The notes beneath the pieces were generated by a model that did no database searches, was not told the DNA's origin, and saw only the letters and a list, made by a program, of their open reading frames with translations. From Melieria omissa (lineage: Eukaryota; Arthropoda; Insecta; Diptera; Ulidiidae), in contig OZ020270.1 of the NCBI GenBank assembly GCA_963971225.1, positions 72,060,432 through 72,124,431 on the forward strand: a stretch of DNA of 64,000 nucleotides, read 5' to 3'. The position numbers and the translations under genes were made by a program. Positions within the stretch are counted from its first letter, which is position 1; the number at the start of each line of letters is the position of its first letter. Positions 40,352 to 52,937 of the stretch are shown here, piece by piece.

Positions 40352-42573
40352 AGTAATACAATTTTAAGTAGCACATAACTATTTTTATTGAACTGTACTC
40401 GAAATTTCGTTTTGCTGTCGTATTTCTATCGTTTAATTTTATGCAATTCGTACAACACTTTCATGTGCTTAATCCCTCATTCCAACTTTTGCTTTACGAG
40501 CTCGTGCTCTTCGGTTTTGCACTTCATTTCCATCTCTCACATGTTGGCTTAAATGCAGAATACCACACCCTCTTCAAAAAATTGTTTTATATTTCAATGT
40601 GAAGGGAATTTCACAGGCTATAATATGGTAGGAAACTTATAATAGCTTAAAAGTTGATTTTTTTGAGAAAACATTTTAAACATCAATCGAAAGAGGAAGA
40701 AAATACCTTTCATGTGACACCTATATCATTAGAATCGGTTGATAATTTCTTGAGAAATTGTGATATATAACTGGGAATTTCGGGGCGGACCACGTCCTCT
40801 GTGAATGTTTCTGCAGCAAAACTTTAAGTTTGTTAGAATATGAAAATACCCCTCTTTCCGATCAAAAAAAAAATTTTTAAGAGGATGTGGTATACTGCAC
40901 TTGTTCCCACATATTTGTTGTTGCTTTCATGTTTTACTTGCAGGGAGTAATGGCGCGGTTTCTTCAAAAGGTTAGGCGTATATTTAATACTCAAATGACA
41001 AAAATTTATTTCAAACACAGAAAATTGCCTTGTCATTTAAACTTTGTTTAAATTTAAAATAAGTTCAAGCAAACTACGTTTGAACTTGGTTTAAACTCGC
41101 ACTGAAACATTGGTCGTAATTCGCACATAAAATGAACTTAGTACGAACTTATCACTAAGTTGCACATTTCGACTAGGAGAATAGTGTAAGCAAATATGTA
41201 TAATAAGAAGAGCGGGAAGAGCGAAGAGTAGGCATTTCAGAATGTTAAGTTCATAACATTTTCTGTTATATTTGCGTAGGACAACAGTAAAAAGCAATGT
41301 TGTTGTTCATAACGACTTCATTCGTTTACATTGTAATGGTGGTTGTTGTGGCGTAGTGATCGCTCAATCATTTTTTGCATGTATGTTGATTGATCTTGTT
41401 TGTCGAAGCGCAAGCGGAGAGCAAACAACGAACCAAAGCATCGTCATCGTCGTTCCAACGAAAATGATTCGGGATTCGCTAATGTTTTTGTTTTTGTTGT
41501 TGTCAATTCGTTTTTGTGCGCAAATTGCTGTAATGTCCATCATCACCATCAATCGAATCTTTGTGGTGTATGGCTTTTTGTTGGTTAATGGTGAGCTTTG
41601 ATTGATTTAAAAAGTTACAAATATTTAGAGCTGGTTGGTCCCATTTATAATGTTTACAAATATTTTTACGTGGTGAATTCCAAGAAAAATTTGTTGTTTA
41701 TATTTTGATACGGTTGATTCCAATTTGGGGAATATGAGAAAACTATGAAAAAATGAATCGAAATCTAAATCTAACGGGGAAACTAACCCTTGCTTTGTAC
41801 GTCATGGAAAAACATAATTGAATAGGTCTATTGCCTTGAAATATGATGAAAGCGCTACAAATGAGAAATAATTAGACAAATATTTTGTCATAAAAATCTT
41901 ACGGGTCCAACAAAGGGTAAAAGAAACTTGACTTATTGGGTCCATTGATTTCAAACTTGCGTGCAGAGCCGCCGGGCCCCGATAGTTTTCGAAGCATAAA
42001 TATTCTACACCTGAATGCTTCCATTGCTGTGACCATAAAGTTACAATAATAAATTTTATTATTTCACCACTCCTTCAAAAAGACTGCCTGTGGGCTGTAT
42101 AAAAAGTGGGATTGAAAAACGAAAAACGAAAATAATTGCTGCCCAATAAGAATAAATAAAAAAATAAATAAAAAACAAATAAATAAAATAAAAAAAATGT
42201 GCATTTCAGAAAGGATAAATTGAAACCAAAGTAACAACAACAACAGTCAACAATATCCAAAAATAGTACTTCGCCGAATTCTTTTTTCGTTCGCTAATAA
42301 TATGTAGAGTAAGTTGGGGTAATGTGATATACCTTTTTGTTTTACGGCGATTCTGGACACACTTTGCCTTAAAAGACACTTTTTTTGGTCTCAAACTGCT
42401 CATTGACACTGAATATGAATTCTTTCAGATAAACTGTTGACGAGGTTTTTAGTTACAAATCAAAATATCCATATTACATTAGTAATAGATATACCAGGTA
42501 ATGTCATATACCATCGGCGGGTAATGTGATATACCCGAAAAAACTTAATTTAACAGACCTATTGGTTTCAAAC
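40352..42573. other. No gene; diverged repeats
   Basis: No reading frame with recognisable motifs. 41750-41990 is a reverse-oriented relative of the 125-bp repeats at 32250-33140, ending in CTTGCGTGCAGAGCCGCCGG. At 42310-42540 GGTAATGTGATATACC-like motifs recur. Confidence 0.55.
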
Positions 42574-42924
42574 CGCCGCAGCCGCCGTGGCTCAGTTGGT
42601 TAGTGCGCGGTCCAACGAGTCGCATGCAGAGCGACGCAAGATCGAATTCTGCATGTAGTAACACCTAAAAAAAATAACGGGAAACTCGTTTTCTCTTTCG
42701 GTGGCTGTCCTCTCAGCTGGAAATGGCAAACCTCTGAGAGCAAAAATTGCCTATGAAAAAGCTCCCAACCTGCCGTTCGGAACCGGCATAAAACTGTAGG
42801 TCCCTTCCACCCGCGTACAAAATTCACACGCACAACACGGGTGGTTGCGGGAAGCTAGGCCTTAGTCTCGCGTAAGCGGGCTGTCGTGCCAATCAATTAA
42901 AATTATTAATTAAAATTATTATTA
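42574..42924 (+). mobile_element. tRNA-derived SINE, family 1
   Basis: Full-length copy with the 13-bp duplication ATTGGTTTCAAAC at 42561-42573 and 42925-42937. Confidence 0.95.
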
Positions 42925-42937
42925 ATTGGTTTCAAAC

Positions 42938-43200
42938 TTGGTGAAAATACTCCAAATCAAATATGATTGGAGACGTGCTTTTCATTTTTTTTAAATCACA
43001 ATCTGACGGGGTAAACCAAGGGTTAAAAATTTGTATCGAGAAACATAATTTCATGGGTTCTTTATCTGAAACGTAATCACAACAGATTTTCGAGATTATT
43101 CCACTTCAAATATTATAAAATTAAGCATACAGTTTGTCAAGAAAGGGTTTTTGCAATGGGAAAAACATAGTTTTTGTTGTTTTCTATGCACCAAATTCCA
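42938..43200 (-). repeat. 125-bp repeat family, reverse orientation
   Basis: Continues the 42540-42573 sequence interrupted by the SINE; contains AATCTGACGGGGTAAACCAA, the reverse complement type of the unit at 32250-33140. Confidence 0.6.
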
Positions 43201-43499
43201 CGAGATAAAACTTTTTAATGAATTTTCTCGTTCGAGACATTAATTTGATGTATTTTAAAGCGAACAGTATACAAAAAATGGGAAGGGAGCGGACATACAA
43301 GGTAAAGTCTCTGATTGCGTTCAACCTGGCGAACGCCAAAACGATCCTTGTCCCTGTCCAATCCAAGCTGATGCACACCCTCCGCGCGGCCCTCCTGGGT
43401 AGCTATTTGGCACCCGCTCAATAGTGAACTAATGTGTGCAGTGAGTCCAATCCCCAGGACTTTAAATTTGGGTTGTGCACAGGGTTTTGTGCCCGCCAC

Positions 43500-43688
43500 G
43501 TAAAATCATTACCAATGAAACCCAAAAAACAAGCCTCGGAAGGAACCCACAATGTTGACGACCATAGCAAACGATTTAAGGACCACTAATTGAGGATATG
43601 CTCCTGGAATGTCCTGTGCCTCTATCCAACTGGCGGAAGCCCTCACAAAATGTAAGGCTGACATCACCGCCATCCAGGAAATGCGATG
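43500..43688 (+). pseudogene. RTE endonuclease start
   Basis: KPKKQASEGTHNVDDHSKRF, then after a stop LRICSWNVLCL, ASIQLAEALTKCKADITAIQ and EMRWIG: the first endonuclease blocks, with Glu of IQE. About 15 residues present in the other copy are missing after SWNV. Confidence 0.85.
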
Positions 43689-43696
43689 GATAGGAC

Positions 43697-45526
43697 CAGG
43701 GACTTAACTATTATAAGTTTTTTCAGAAATTAATTGCAATGTAACTATTACAATGCAACATAAATTTTATTTGCTGATTATAATTATTATTTGCATAATA
43801 ACTGTTATGAGAAATAAATATATTTTTCATTCTCGATAATTACACTGTGCGTGAAATTTGCCCTCAAAAATTTAGACATGGGGGGGACCTACTGGGTGAA
43901 TTTCCTATAGGTATACTGAGTTGAGATCCACCAGCCGTTTGGTAAGATTGGCTCTAATTTAAGAGAAATCCGACTTTGAAGTTTGTTAATTTTCGGGAAG
44001 TTTGTCGCTTAAGTCTTCGAACATTTAAATGCTAATAGGTCCCAAATCGTTCCGAATATCGCTTTACTGTCTTCGGCAAGTTTGTAGATATTTTAACGAC
44101 CAACAAATTTGCTTAAAACACCAATGCAAAAAACCACATTCAAACTGTGTAATTGCGATATGTGCATTTTTTGGCGCAGCGCAACGTGGCGTATGAGTGT
44201 CATTTAATTCTAATATAAATATAATTTGAATGTGGTTTTTTTGCATTGGTGTCTTAAGCAAATTTGTTGGTCGTTAAAATATCTACAAACTTGCCGAAGA
44301 CAGTAAAGCGATATTCGGAACGATTTAGGACCTATTAGCATTTAAACGTTCGAAGTCTTAAGCGTCGAGCTCGTCTGAAATGAGCCAAATTAATTACACA
44401 TAAATAGCACTCATACGCCACGTTCCGCTGCGCCAAAAAATGCAGATATCGCAATTACACAGTTTGAATGTGGTTGGTTTGCATTGGTGTCTTAAGCAAA
44501 TTTGTTGGTCGTTAAAATATCTACAAACTTGCCGAAGACAGTAAAGCGATATTCGGAACGATTTAGGACCTATTAGCATTTAAATGTTCGAAGACTTAAG
44601 CGAAAAACTTCCCGAAAATTACCAAACTTCAAAGTCGGATTTCTCTTAAACTAGAGCCAATCTTACCAAACGGCTGGTGGATCTCAACTCAGTGTACCTA
44701 TAGGAAACTCACCCAGTAGGTCCCCACATGTCTAAATTTTGGACTTGCACAGTGTTATTATTTTGGGATTTTTTTTATTTACGTTGGCTCATAACTTTTA
44801 TCTATGACTTTTTTTATTTACGTTACCGATAGCTATTATTTTGAAAAATTTTTTTTACGTTGCTTCATAACTTTTATTTATGATTTTTTTTTCATTTACG
44901 TTGCCGATAACTATTATTTGAAAGAAAATATTTTTTACGTTGCCTCATAACTTTTATAAAAGAATTTTTTTTATTTACGTTGCCTTACCACGTTTTGAGT
45001 ATGAATTGATTTTTAATTGTTTATTTGTTGGTGCAAATTAGGTTTCTGCAGTTAATTTGCGTTGGTCGATTTAAAACAATTAAAAATTAATTCATATCCA
45101 AAATGTAGTAATTCAACGTAAAAAATTTGGTTTTCAAAATAATAGTTATCGGCAACATAAATGAAAAAAAAAATCATAAATAAAAGTTATGAAGCAACGT
45201 AAAAAAAAATCTCTCAAAATAATACAATAGTTATCGGTAACGTAAATTAAAAAAGTTGTAAATAAAAGTTATGAAGCAATGTAAAAACAAAAATCCCAAA
45301 ATAATAATTATCGACAACGAAAAATATACTATAATAAAAAAAAATAATAATAATATAACAGTTATTATGCAACTCAAAAATATTAATTACATAATAATAG
45401 TTATAGGCGACGTAAAAAATTTCTCATTGGGAATAACTATTATAAAACAATATTTTTAGAAATTCCTTAAATTAGGGGAATTTTTTTATTCCCAAAAATA
45501 TGGATAATAATTATTTTAGGTCTCTG
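43697..45526. mobile_element. 1.83-kb non-autonomous hAT element
   Basis: Ends CAGGGACTTAACTATTATAA and ...TTTTAGGTCTCTG (inverted CAG(G/A)GAC), with the 8-bp duplication GATAGGAC at 43689-43696 and 45527-45534. The inner right half is made of inverted copies of TTTACGTTGCCTCATAACTTTTAT-like segments (44760-44990 against 45110-45290). No transposase. Confidence 0.9.
43843..44754. mobile_element. 912-bp palindromic MITE, TTA target
   Basis: Ends CACTGTGC/GCACAGTG flanked by TTA (43840-43842, 44755-44757), as in PIF/Harbinger elements. Left and right arms are long inverted copies (for example CACCAGCCGTTTGGTAAGAT against its complement near 44670), and the middle holds further inverted and direct copies (CTTCGGCAAGTTTGTAGATA and complements at 44072, 44286, 44524). 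It can fold along most of its length. No gene. Confidence 0.85.
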
Positions 45527-45534
45527 GATAGGAC

Positions 45535-48098
45535 AAGATTGCTCCAAGCGAGCAGACTGCGACATCTACTACAGCTGCCATGCGGAGAAGCGCGAATTTG
45601 GCTGCGGATTTGTGGTCAACAAGAGACTTCGCCACCACGTCTCTCGGTTCACTCCGGTGAACGAACGGCTGGCTTCGATCCGCATCAAGGCTAACTACTT
45701 TAGCATCAGCCTAATTTGACGTCTACGACGGGTGCCCGGCCCATGACGTCAAAATCGCCCTCGGGGACTTCAATGCAACGGTCGGGCGAGAAGGTATATA
45801 TGGTCCCACAGTCGGGCAGTTCAGCCTCCATACGACCACTACGAACAACGGTCTGAGGCTGATCGATTTCACCGCGGAACGAAACATGGTAGTAGCACCA
45901 GATTCCAGCACCTCGATATCCACAAGGCGACCTGGTTGTCTCCCGATCAATCCACCCGCAACCAGATTGATCACATTGTGATTGATGGAAGGCATGCTTC
46001 TAACATTCTAGATGTGCGCGCGTTCCGAGGACCCAACATCGACTCCACGTCTTTGCGCAGCGAAGACCGCGCAGCCTAGTTTGCGAAGAAAGCTGGACAT
46101 CAGAAAGCTGCGATCACAAGGGGTAGCCGAAGCCTACTCCGCTCAACTTTCCAACCAGCTCGATCGCTCCCCTCTCCACCTGATGATATCGGTGCATTAT
46201 GGGCTCACTTATCCCACTTCCGCCGCCGCGGAAAATGTCTGGTTTCCGACGCCTACCACCAAAAAACCAATGGTACGATGAAGAGTGTTGCGCAGCCACT
46301 GCAGTGAAGAATGCTGCCCACAAGAAGATCGTGCAGTCGGCTGCCACGCGAGCCGTGACAGAAGAATACCGGGAGGAGAGGAAGAAAGAGAGGTGCCTTT
46401 TTTAGATACAAGAAATGGGAGCAAGAAAGGCGCGAGCGTGAGGAAATCGAGAACTGCAGGCGCAGGAATGTCGCCCATAAATTCTTCCAAAAAGTTAAGC
46501 GTCTCACGGAAGGATTTAAGCCAGGTGCATCTTCCTGCAGAGACGAAAACGGGGATCTGGTTACGGATGCGCAGGGTGTACTGAGGTTGTGGAAGGAACA
46601 CTTCACCAAGCTGCTCGCAGCCGACGAAGGAAACAATACCGCCAGTAGTGAAGATGTCCAGACGGCACCAATCGACGACGACGGTGTGGATGTGCCACCG
46701 CCCAGGCATGACGAGGTCCGGGTCGCTATCCAGCGACTCAAGAACAATAAAGCTGCAGGGCCGGATGGGCTACCAGCTGAATTGTTCAAGACCGGCGGCG
46801 GTGAGCTGCATCAGCTCATCTGCAAAATATGGCTGGAATAACGAATGTCTAACGATTAAAACCTGAGTGCCCTGTGCTGAAAGGCGGCCCAACAATATGC
46901 GCCAACTACAGGCATGGGAAGTATCAGCCTACTTCCCATGGCAAATGTAAAAGCTTAAAGCCACTCGCCAACGCGCTGATTGGACCCTATCAGTGCGGCT
47001 TTAGACCTGGTAAGTCCACCATCGACCAGATATTCTCTCTACGCCAAATCCTGAAGAAGACCCATGAGAATCAAATCGATACACACCATCTCTTCATCGA
47101 TTACAAGGCAGCATTAGATAGCCCGATAAGGGATCTGAACTTGGTATCCCTGGAAAACTCGTTAGACTTTGCAGAGCGACGTTGAGCAATACGCGCAGCT
47201 CCGTCAAGGTTGGAAGTCACCTCTCCGACCCATTTAATACCGTTCGAGGATTCAGACCGGGCGATCCTTTGTCCTGCGACCTCTTCAACTTCATCATGGA
47301 GAGTGTTCTGTGCACGGCCGGTGTGCATCGTAATGACAAAATTTTCAACAAAGTGTCCAGCTCCTTGCCTACGCTGATGACATTGATGTCATCGGACGTA
47401 ACAAGCGAGATGTCACCGCTGCCTTTGTGGCTATCGAAAGAGAATCTGCCAAAATGGGTCTGGTAGTAAATTAGGGCAGGACGAAGTATATGCTGTCTAC
47501 ACGCAGGGACTCGCAGCGGCTAGGGTCTCACGTCGAGGCCGACAGGTATACCTTTGAAGTTGTCAAGGAATTCGTCCATCTTGGCACCGCCATCAACAGC
47601 AACAATGGTGTCAGCCTAGATATAAAGCGAAGGATTACTCTTGCCAACAGGTGCTACTACGATCTCGGTAGGGAATTGAGAAGTATAGACCTCTCTCGAC
47701 CGAGAAAACTTGTACTCTATAGGACGCTCATCTTGCCCGTGCTCCTCTATGGCGCTGAAGCATGGGCAAGGACACGAAACGACATAGCGGCCCTTGGAGT
47801 GTTCGAGAGGAAGGTACTTTGTATAATCTTCGGCCCTGTTCCTGTTGGTGACGACTATCGTATACGAACCAATAACGAGCTGTATAAGGACATGGACGTA
47901 GTGCAGCGAATTAACATCCAGCGGCTACGCTAGCTCAGTTATGTCTGCCGTCTGTCGACGGCGAAGAGGGAGGCCGTGTCTCCGGTGGAATGACCAAGTT
48001 GAAGAGGCCCTGGTATCTCTTGGTGTGGCCAACTGGAGAAGACGCGCGCAAAGCAGAGGCGCCTGGAGAGAAGCTTTGCGGCAGGCCGTAACCCGACA
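45535..48098 (+). pseudogene. RTE endonuclease-reverse transcriptase, decayed
   Basis: The endonuclease continues in pieces (CDIYYSC, CGFVVNKRLRHHVSRFTPVN, KIALGDFNATVGREGIYG, LSPDQSTRNQIDHIVIDGRH). Linker and RT blocks follow: DEVRVAIQRLKNNKAAGPDG, YQCGFRPGKSTIDQIFSLRQ, HHLFIDYKAALDSPIRD, GFRPGDPLSCDLFNFIMESV, a frameshifted YADDIDVIG region near 47370, EFVHLGTAINSNNGVSLDI, LILPVLLYGAEAWARTRNDI and RRRGRPCLRWNDQVEEALVS. At least six frameshifts or deletions; TAG at 47932 area and others. Non-functional. Confidence 0.9.
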
Positions 48099-48423
48099 AA
48101 GTGTTTTTACATTTCCTCTTTAGCGCTGTAGGCGCCTTACTGTCTCGCGCCGAGCTATTGTACAGTTATGGGTCCGATGCTATGCTTGCGTTGTTTTATG
48201 TTTTCGCAATGTCATATTTAAATGAGGTTAGGTAGACAGATACAGTAGTTTTGATCGGATACAAATAAACTTGAAATGACTGGAAAAAGGACGACATTTG
48301 AAGTAGCTTTAGTTAGTTTAATACAACCATGACATTGGAAAAGTAGAGATGGAGTGTAGAGATTAGATAGAGGTAGTAGAGATGATCGCTTTGACTAGAC
48401 AGACAATTTACAATATTTTAAAC
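48099..48423. other. No gene seen
   Basis: Sequence between the truncated RTE and the provirus. No motif recognised. Confidence 0.5.
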
Positions 48424-48427
48424 CGCG

Positions 48428-48677
48428 AGTTTTGTTTCCAATGAAAGAAAACAACTGCTTTTTGTCATATTTGCACAACGACTAATCTTTATTATAATTT
48501 TTCTTGACCGAAGAGGCTTTAGCGACGTGAAAACGCTGACCTAGCGTCTGTTCCCACGTTCAACTGCAATCGGAGCCAAACAGTGACGTAGTTGCTGTCG
48601 TCGTTGGTGACGTTGTTGTTGTTGACGTTGTTGTTGTTGTTGGTGACGTTGTTGTTGTTGCGGCCGGTACCGTAACT
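48428..48677 (-). repeat. Errantivirus-type 3' LTR
   Basis: 250 bp, nearly identical to 57591-57840. Contains a (GTT)n-rich tract (GTTGTTGTTGACG repeats). Confidence 0.9.
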
Positions 48678-49094
48678 TCTCCCCGCCGAGTATGAAGCGA
48701 AGGCCATCTGAGCGAAGATCTAGTTTTTGTCGGCTGGTTTAGGTTTATGTTGATGTTTTCCATTGGAATTTCGTGATTTCGTACTTGTGGTTTCCTTTTG
48801 AAGATTTTGTAGCCAAGAAAAATAATAATCAGAACTACCATCATCGTTGTTGTAGATGCATATGTTTTCATTTCGTTAGACTTCGATACTTCCGTCAATT
48901 CTTTAATCGCTTCAATATTCTCTAAAGTCCAGTTATTTAGTCTTCTCAATGTCAGATTTTGAACGAAATGACTATCGTGTGTACGGAAATTCGTAGGCAT
49001 TATATGGATGGAGTCCTAAAACTTAGCTGCTTTGTTTGAATATATCAGCTTGTTGATTTTAATCCTGCAATCGTTAAAGGTGATCAAAATAGTA

Positions 49095-50266
49095 AGGGAG
49101 AGGGCTGGGTTGTGAACAGGGGTTTTTTTGTTTGGCTCTAACTTTTTACAGAATGAAGATATCGAAAAATTGAAGATACCGTTGGAAAGGTGAATATATA
49201 ACGCAACTTTGTTATGAAGACAGATTACCGTTTTGATTGAAATTTAACTCTCTACGTCCAATTTTCTAATAACGTGATTTTTCGCTTTTTCAAAAAAGTG
49301 GCTGGGTTGTGAACCATCTGGAAAATCCCTATTAAAGTCGGAAAATACGAAGAAAACACCCATAATTTTTAAGTACATTGAGAATTTATTTAATCAGGAA
49401 GCTTCAAGAGGTGAAAAAAAGTTATAATGACGCCTCTTAGGCCAAAAAATCGCAATGAATGAAACTGCTCAATTTTTTAAATTTTCATCCTAATCTGTGT
49501 CGGAATGTTTGCATGTGAAATACGAACGTGTTCTCGTATTGGCTCAATTCAAGTGAACACAACGAAATCGAGTAAAATTATATAAAATGACTTTATTTTT
49601 ATATATCCGTCCATATTTGACAGTGTTAGAACAAATGTAGTACGAAAACAGGTGGTTCATAACCCAGCCACCTCAGTGGTTCACAGCCCAACCACGATGC
49701 CATTTTGGAAACTTTAAAATAAACGACACTTCCAATCATAATTCGACATAAACAAATATTGCATCGTAAAATAGAATCAAAACACTAAATAAACATGTAT
49801 TACACAGACTTTTTGCAATAAGCTTTAGTGGCTGAGCTAGCACTATAGCACTTTAAAAAAAAGCCAACAAGTTTTCGCAGTCGATTTTCAAACACGATGT
49901 CTTTCAAACTCGATTGCTGTCACAAGCAATACGTGTTTGTACTTCGGTGTAACCACAAAAGCAGAGTCATATCATAAGACAAAATTGACAGTTGAAAGAT
50001 TGGCGATATGTCAATTAATAATTAATAATTGACTGGCACGACAGCCCGCTTACGCGAGACTAAGGCCTAGCTTCCCGCAGCCACCCGTGTTGTGCGTGTG
50101 AATTTTGTACGCGGGTGGAAGGGACCTACAGTTTTATGCCGGTTCCGAACGGCAGGTTGGGAGCTTTTTCATAGGCAATTTTTACTCTCAGAGATATGTC
50201 AATTAGGGAAAGAAAAAACGGCAATGGTTCACACCCCAGCCTGGTTCACAACCCAGCCCTCTCCCT
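49095..50266. mobile_element. 975-bp MITE (GCTGGG family), copy 2, with SINE inside
   Basis: Same ends (AGGGAGAGGGCTGGGTTGTG) and TA flanks (49093-49094, 50267-50268) as copy 1 at 10082-11056, to which it is almost identical. Longer by a SINE fragment at 50018-50192. Confidence 0.95.
50018..50192 (-). mobile_element. SINE family 1, 5'-truncated
   Basis: 3' part of the SINE in reverse orientation (GACTGGCACGACAGCCCGCT ... GGCAATTTTTACTCTCAGA) with the 13-bp duplication GATATGTCAATTA at 50005-50017 and 50193-50205. Confidence 0.95.
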
Positions 50267-51421
50267 TACCATGTAACGTCATGTTCTGTATTGACGTGTC
50301 ACAAGATGTTTCGTCTAATATGGCACGTTGACTGATGACCAACAACAAGTTCAGCTGCAGCAGCTCGATAGTTTCACCTATTTCGTTTTCGATTAATTCG
50401 CAATATGGCTTCTGGTGAAAAATGATATTCGGTATGCATAGATCTGTCGTTATTTTCCTTAATATAGTTTTTTCGCAGAATCGCATGTTATCAGTTACCT
50501 GGCAAGGTTTACTCAAATACTGATACATGGTGTCGGTTAGTAGGATATACGGTGATCTTAAAGCTATTGTGTAATTAGTATCTATAGGCAGTTGTCTAAG
50601 TTGGTGGAGGGAAAAAATTGGATGGGATAGGACTGGAGTTTGTACAACGAAGATCAAACTGTTGGAATTATTATAATATGCATGTAATTTCAAAATTTCA
50701 TAAACATTATCGTTTGAAGAAAGTTGTATGTTTTGTTCTTTGAGAATTTCATGGATATAACTTATTTCTTTTGGATGCAAAATATTTTTAGATATAATGT
50801 TTAATTTGGCTAAAATAATAGATTCTGATATTTCCTTTAAATGTTCATCGAGGGTATCGATATCGTACATTAGTTGTTCGACATGTTAGTTAAATAATAG
50901 TAAAGTGCTAACTTTTTCGATCTTATTACTAATATTTCTTTCATAACTACGTAAGTGTGTTTCGAGAGCTTCTTGTTGTCCGTTTACATATTTAGTTACA
51001 TAATTAAATCTTTCAATCATTTTTTCGCGTTATTGCATTATTTTCGTTTTCTTGGATAGATGCAATGTGTTTATTAATTTCTTCGTAATCGTTATTATCT
51101 AAGTTACCAGTAATTTGTTTTATCCATCCTGTCCTAATCCATCTATTAAACCACGTTTTGTTCTATATTTTGGCAAAATTACATCTAGGTCTTTCAATAG
51201 TTTATAATATTTTCTTCGTAACATTTTATTTTTTATTTCGAATTGTATATCGTATTGAGTGTGTTTTTTTAATTTATTAATATTTCTTTCAATAATGTCT
51301 ACATTTACTTCATAATCCGTTAAATTTATAATATGTAATAATTTTGAGTACCCTTCGATTAGCCTTGCATCTCCTAATTTCACGGGCAACAATCCCTGAT
51401 TATTGTTTATGTCCTGGATAG

Positions 51422-52225
51422 TTATTCGCTGTTGGTAGGACCCTGGGATGATCCTGAAAATTTTCGTTTAGTTTTAATTTTTTGTTTATGAACTTTACGC
51501 TTATCTGTATTGATGGTAATTTTGTTATCTTGTACGACTTTATGTGTCATAAACTTAGGTGCTAACTTATTTCGTCTATTTTCCGCTTCATAAATTGTCT
51601 CATTTACTTCATAAGTTGGTGGGTCTTCACGTTCTTTATTTGACTTATCGACAATTTTTTGCTTTTGTTTTAAACTTCTATCGTGAACTAATTTCGGTAA
51701 TTGTACGTAATCCCTTTTGTGAGTTTCTAAATAATCTTGATTTGTCTGTATTACTAGGTTTTGTGGAAAAGGTGTTGATTTTTCATAGTGACCTGTTATT
51801 GCTTCAAATGGCGTTAATTTTGTTGTGGAATGAATTGAATTGTTATATGTTAGAATTGCTTCATTCATGATTTCACTGATTGGTTTTTTTTTATTTTGGT
51901 TATATATAATTCTTACTATCTCAGTTAATGTTGAATGAAATCTCTCTATAGGTGAATTTCCAGTTGAGTTTTTAGCAGTGGTAAGGTGGTATTTGATGCT
52001 ATATAAGTTTAAAAAATGTGTGAATAAACTTGAAGCAACTTCCAGGGCGTTGTCGAAAACTAATTTTCTGGGTATTCCATGATGGGAAAAGAAATGCTTT
52101 AAACTCTGAATTATACTGATACTATTTCTATTTGGTAATATGTAAGCACTTGCGAATTTACTGAATTCGTCTATTATGGTAAGAACATTTTCTTTATGAA
52201 CTGAATATACCAGGTATGCGCCTAT
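51422..52225 (-). pseudogene. Errantivirus-type integrase, C-terminal half
   Basis: Minus-strand frame 51422-51868 with NEAILTYNNSIHSTTKLTPF and a Lys-rich C-terminal tail; upstream, 51870-52225 continues the catalytic core, recognisable by an IIDEFSKFASAY segment, a D-containing VFDN block and a NSTGNSPIERFHST block (catalytic Glu). The zinc-binding N-terminus and the rest of pol are missing; the mariner at 52226-52937 occupies the break point. Confidence 0.8.
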
Positions 52226-52937
52226 GAAACCGGTAACGACATCTAGCGGTAAATAGCCGAATATTTATAAACTTCGGAACCGTACCAAATGTCATGTTTA
52301 CTTCTTCTGTCATATGTCAACAATATTCAGTTCACAATTTGTCAAGTTTCATCCAACATTGCATTGTTTGACGCTCCGGAAAATGTCGGATTACGTTCCT
52401 ACAAATTACGATTTGCGGACACAGTTAATTTTGTGTTACCATTTGATGAAAAAAACCTTCTAAAACCTGGTGAAACGGTTAACGGTGAACGTTACCAACA
52501 ACAATTGGCCGATTTGAACCGTGCTATACGCCAAAAACGCCCAGAATATGAAGCCAGGCAACACAAAGTGATTTTCCTCGATGACAACGCACCACCACAC
52601 CGCACTAGAGCCACCAAAGAATTGGTTGCATCGTACAACTGGGAAGCTCTTGCTCATGCGGCTTACTCACCAGACTTGGCGCCTTCGGATTATCACATGT
52701 TCGCATCGATGGGCCACGCATTAACGGAACAGCGCTTCAATTCTCACGCAGAAGTCAAAAAATGGATCGATGATTGGTTTCAGGCAAAAGACGAAACATT
52801 TTTTTGGCGAGGCATCCATAAATTGCCCGAGAGATGGGAAAAATGTGTAGCTAGCGATGGCCATTACTTTGAAGAATAAAATTGTAATCATTTCCTCACA
52901 ATAAACGTGTTTTTTCAAAAATAATTACCGGTTTCCT
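52226..52937 (+). mobile_element. Internally deleted mariner
   Basis: Ends marked by GAAACCGGTAA and its inverted copy TTACCGGTTTC; exact ends and the TA duplication are not clear. Carries the C-terminal two fifths of a transposase. It sits between gag and integrase of the provirus. Confidence 0.65.
52289..52879 (+). pseudogene. Mariner transposase, C-terminal part
   Basis: LLKPGETVNGERYQQQLADL, VIFLDDNAPPHRTRATKELV (second catalytic Asp), YSPDLAPSDYHMFASMGHAL (third Asp, D34D type), KKWIDDWFQAKDETFFWRGI, LPERWEKCVASDGHYFEE, stop at 52877-52879. The part before LLKPGET is foreign or shifted, so an internal deletion removed the DNA-binding domain and the first Asp. The remaining 140 codons are open. 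Confidence 0.9.

Larger units (their letters stand above)
43281..48098 (+). mobile_element. RTE-type LINE, decayed, split by hAT
   Basis: The 5' end GGAAGGGAGCGGACATACAA matches the 5' end of the minus-strand RTE at 54071-57324. Parts: 43281-43696 and 45535-48098. Compared with that copy it has several deletions and frameshifts and ends at GTAACCCGA, before the 3' end of the other copy. Confidence 0.9.
48678..51392 (-). pseudogene. Env glycoprotein, broken
   Basis: Envelope protein of the insect errantivirus group, related to baculovirus F proteins. N-terminal part at 51120-51392 contains a furin-type site followed by a fusion-peptide-like GLIDGLG. Middle part at 50270-50870 (the ectodomain, with Cys and a HQKPYC segment). 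C-terminal part at 48680-49000, with a single hydrophobic segment MMVVLIIIFLGYKIF (membrane anchor) and a short basic tail that runs into the LTR. It is disrupted by a 1.17-kb MITE (49095-50266) and by stops or frameshifts between 50870 and 51120. Not functional. Confidence 0.8.

Noticed and set aside
41272..41601. A 109-codon hydrophobic plus-strand frame, possible membrane protein
   Set aside because: Overlaps an equally open minus-strand frame, has no recognisable domain and lies in repeat-rich DNA.
48519..48707. Asn/Val/Thr-rich frame in the LTR
   Set aside because: It reads the (GTT)n tract of the provirus LTR and is duplicated in the other LTR.
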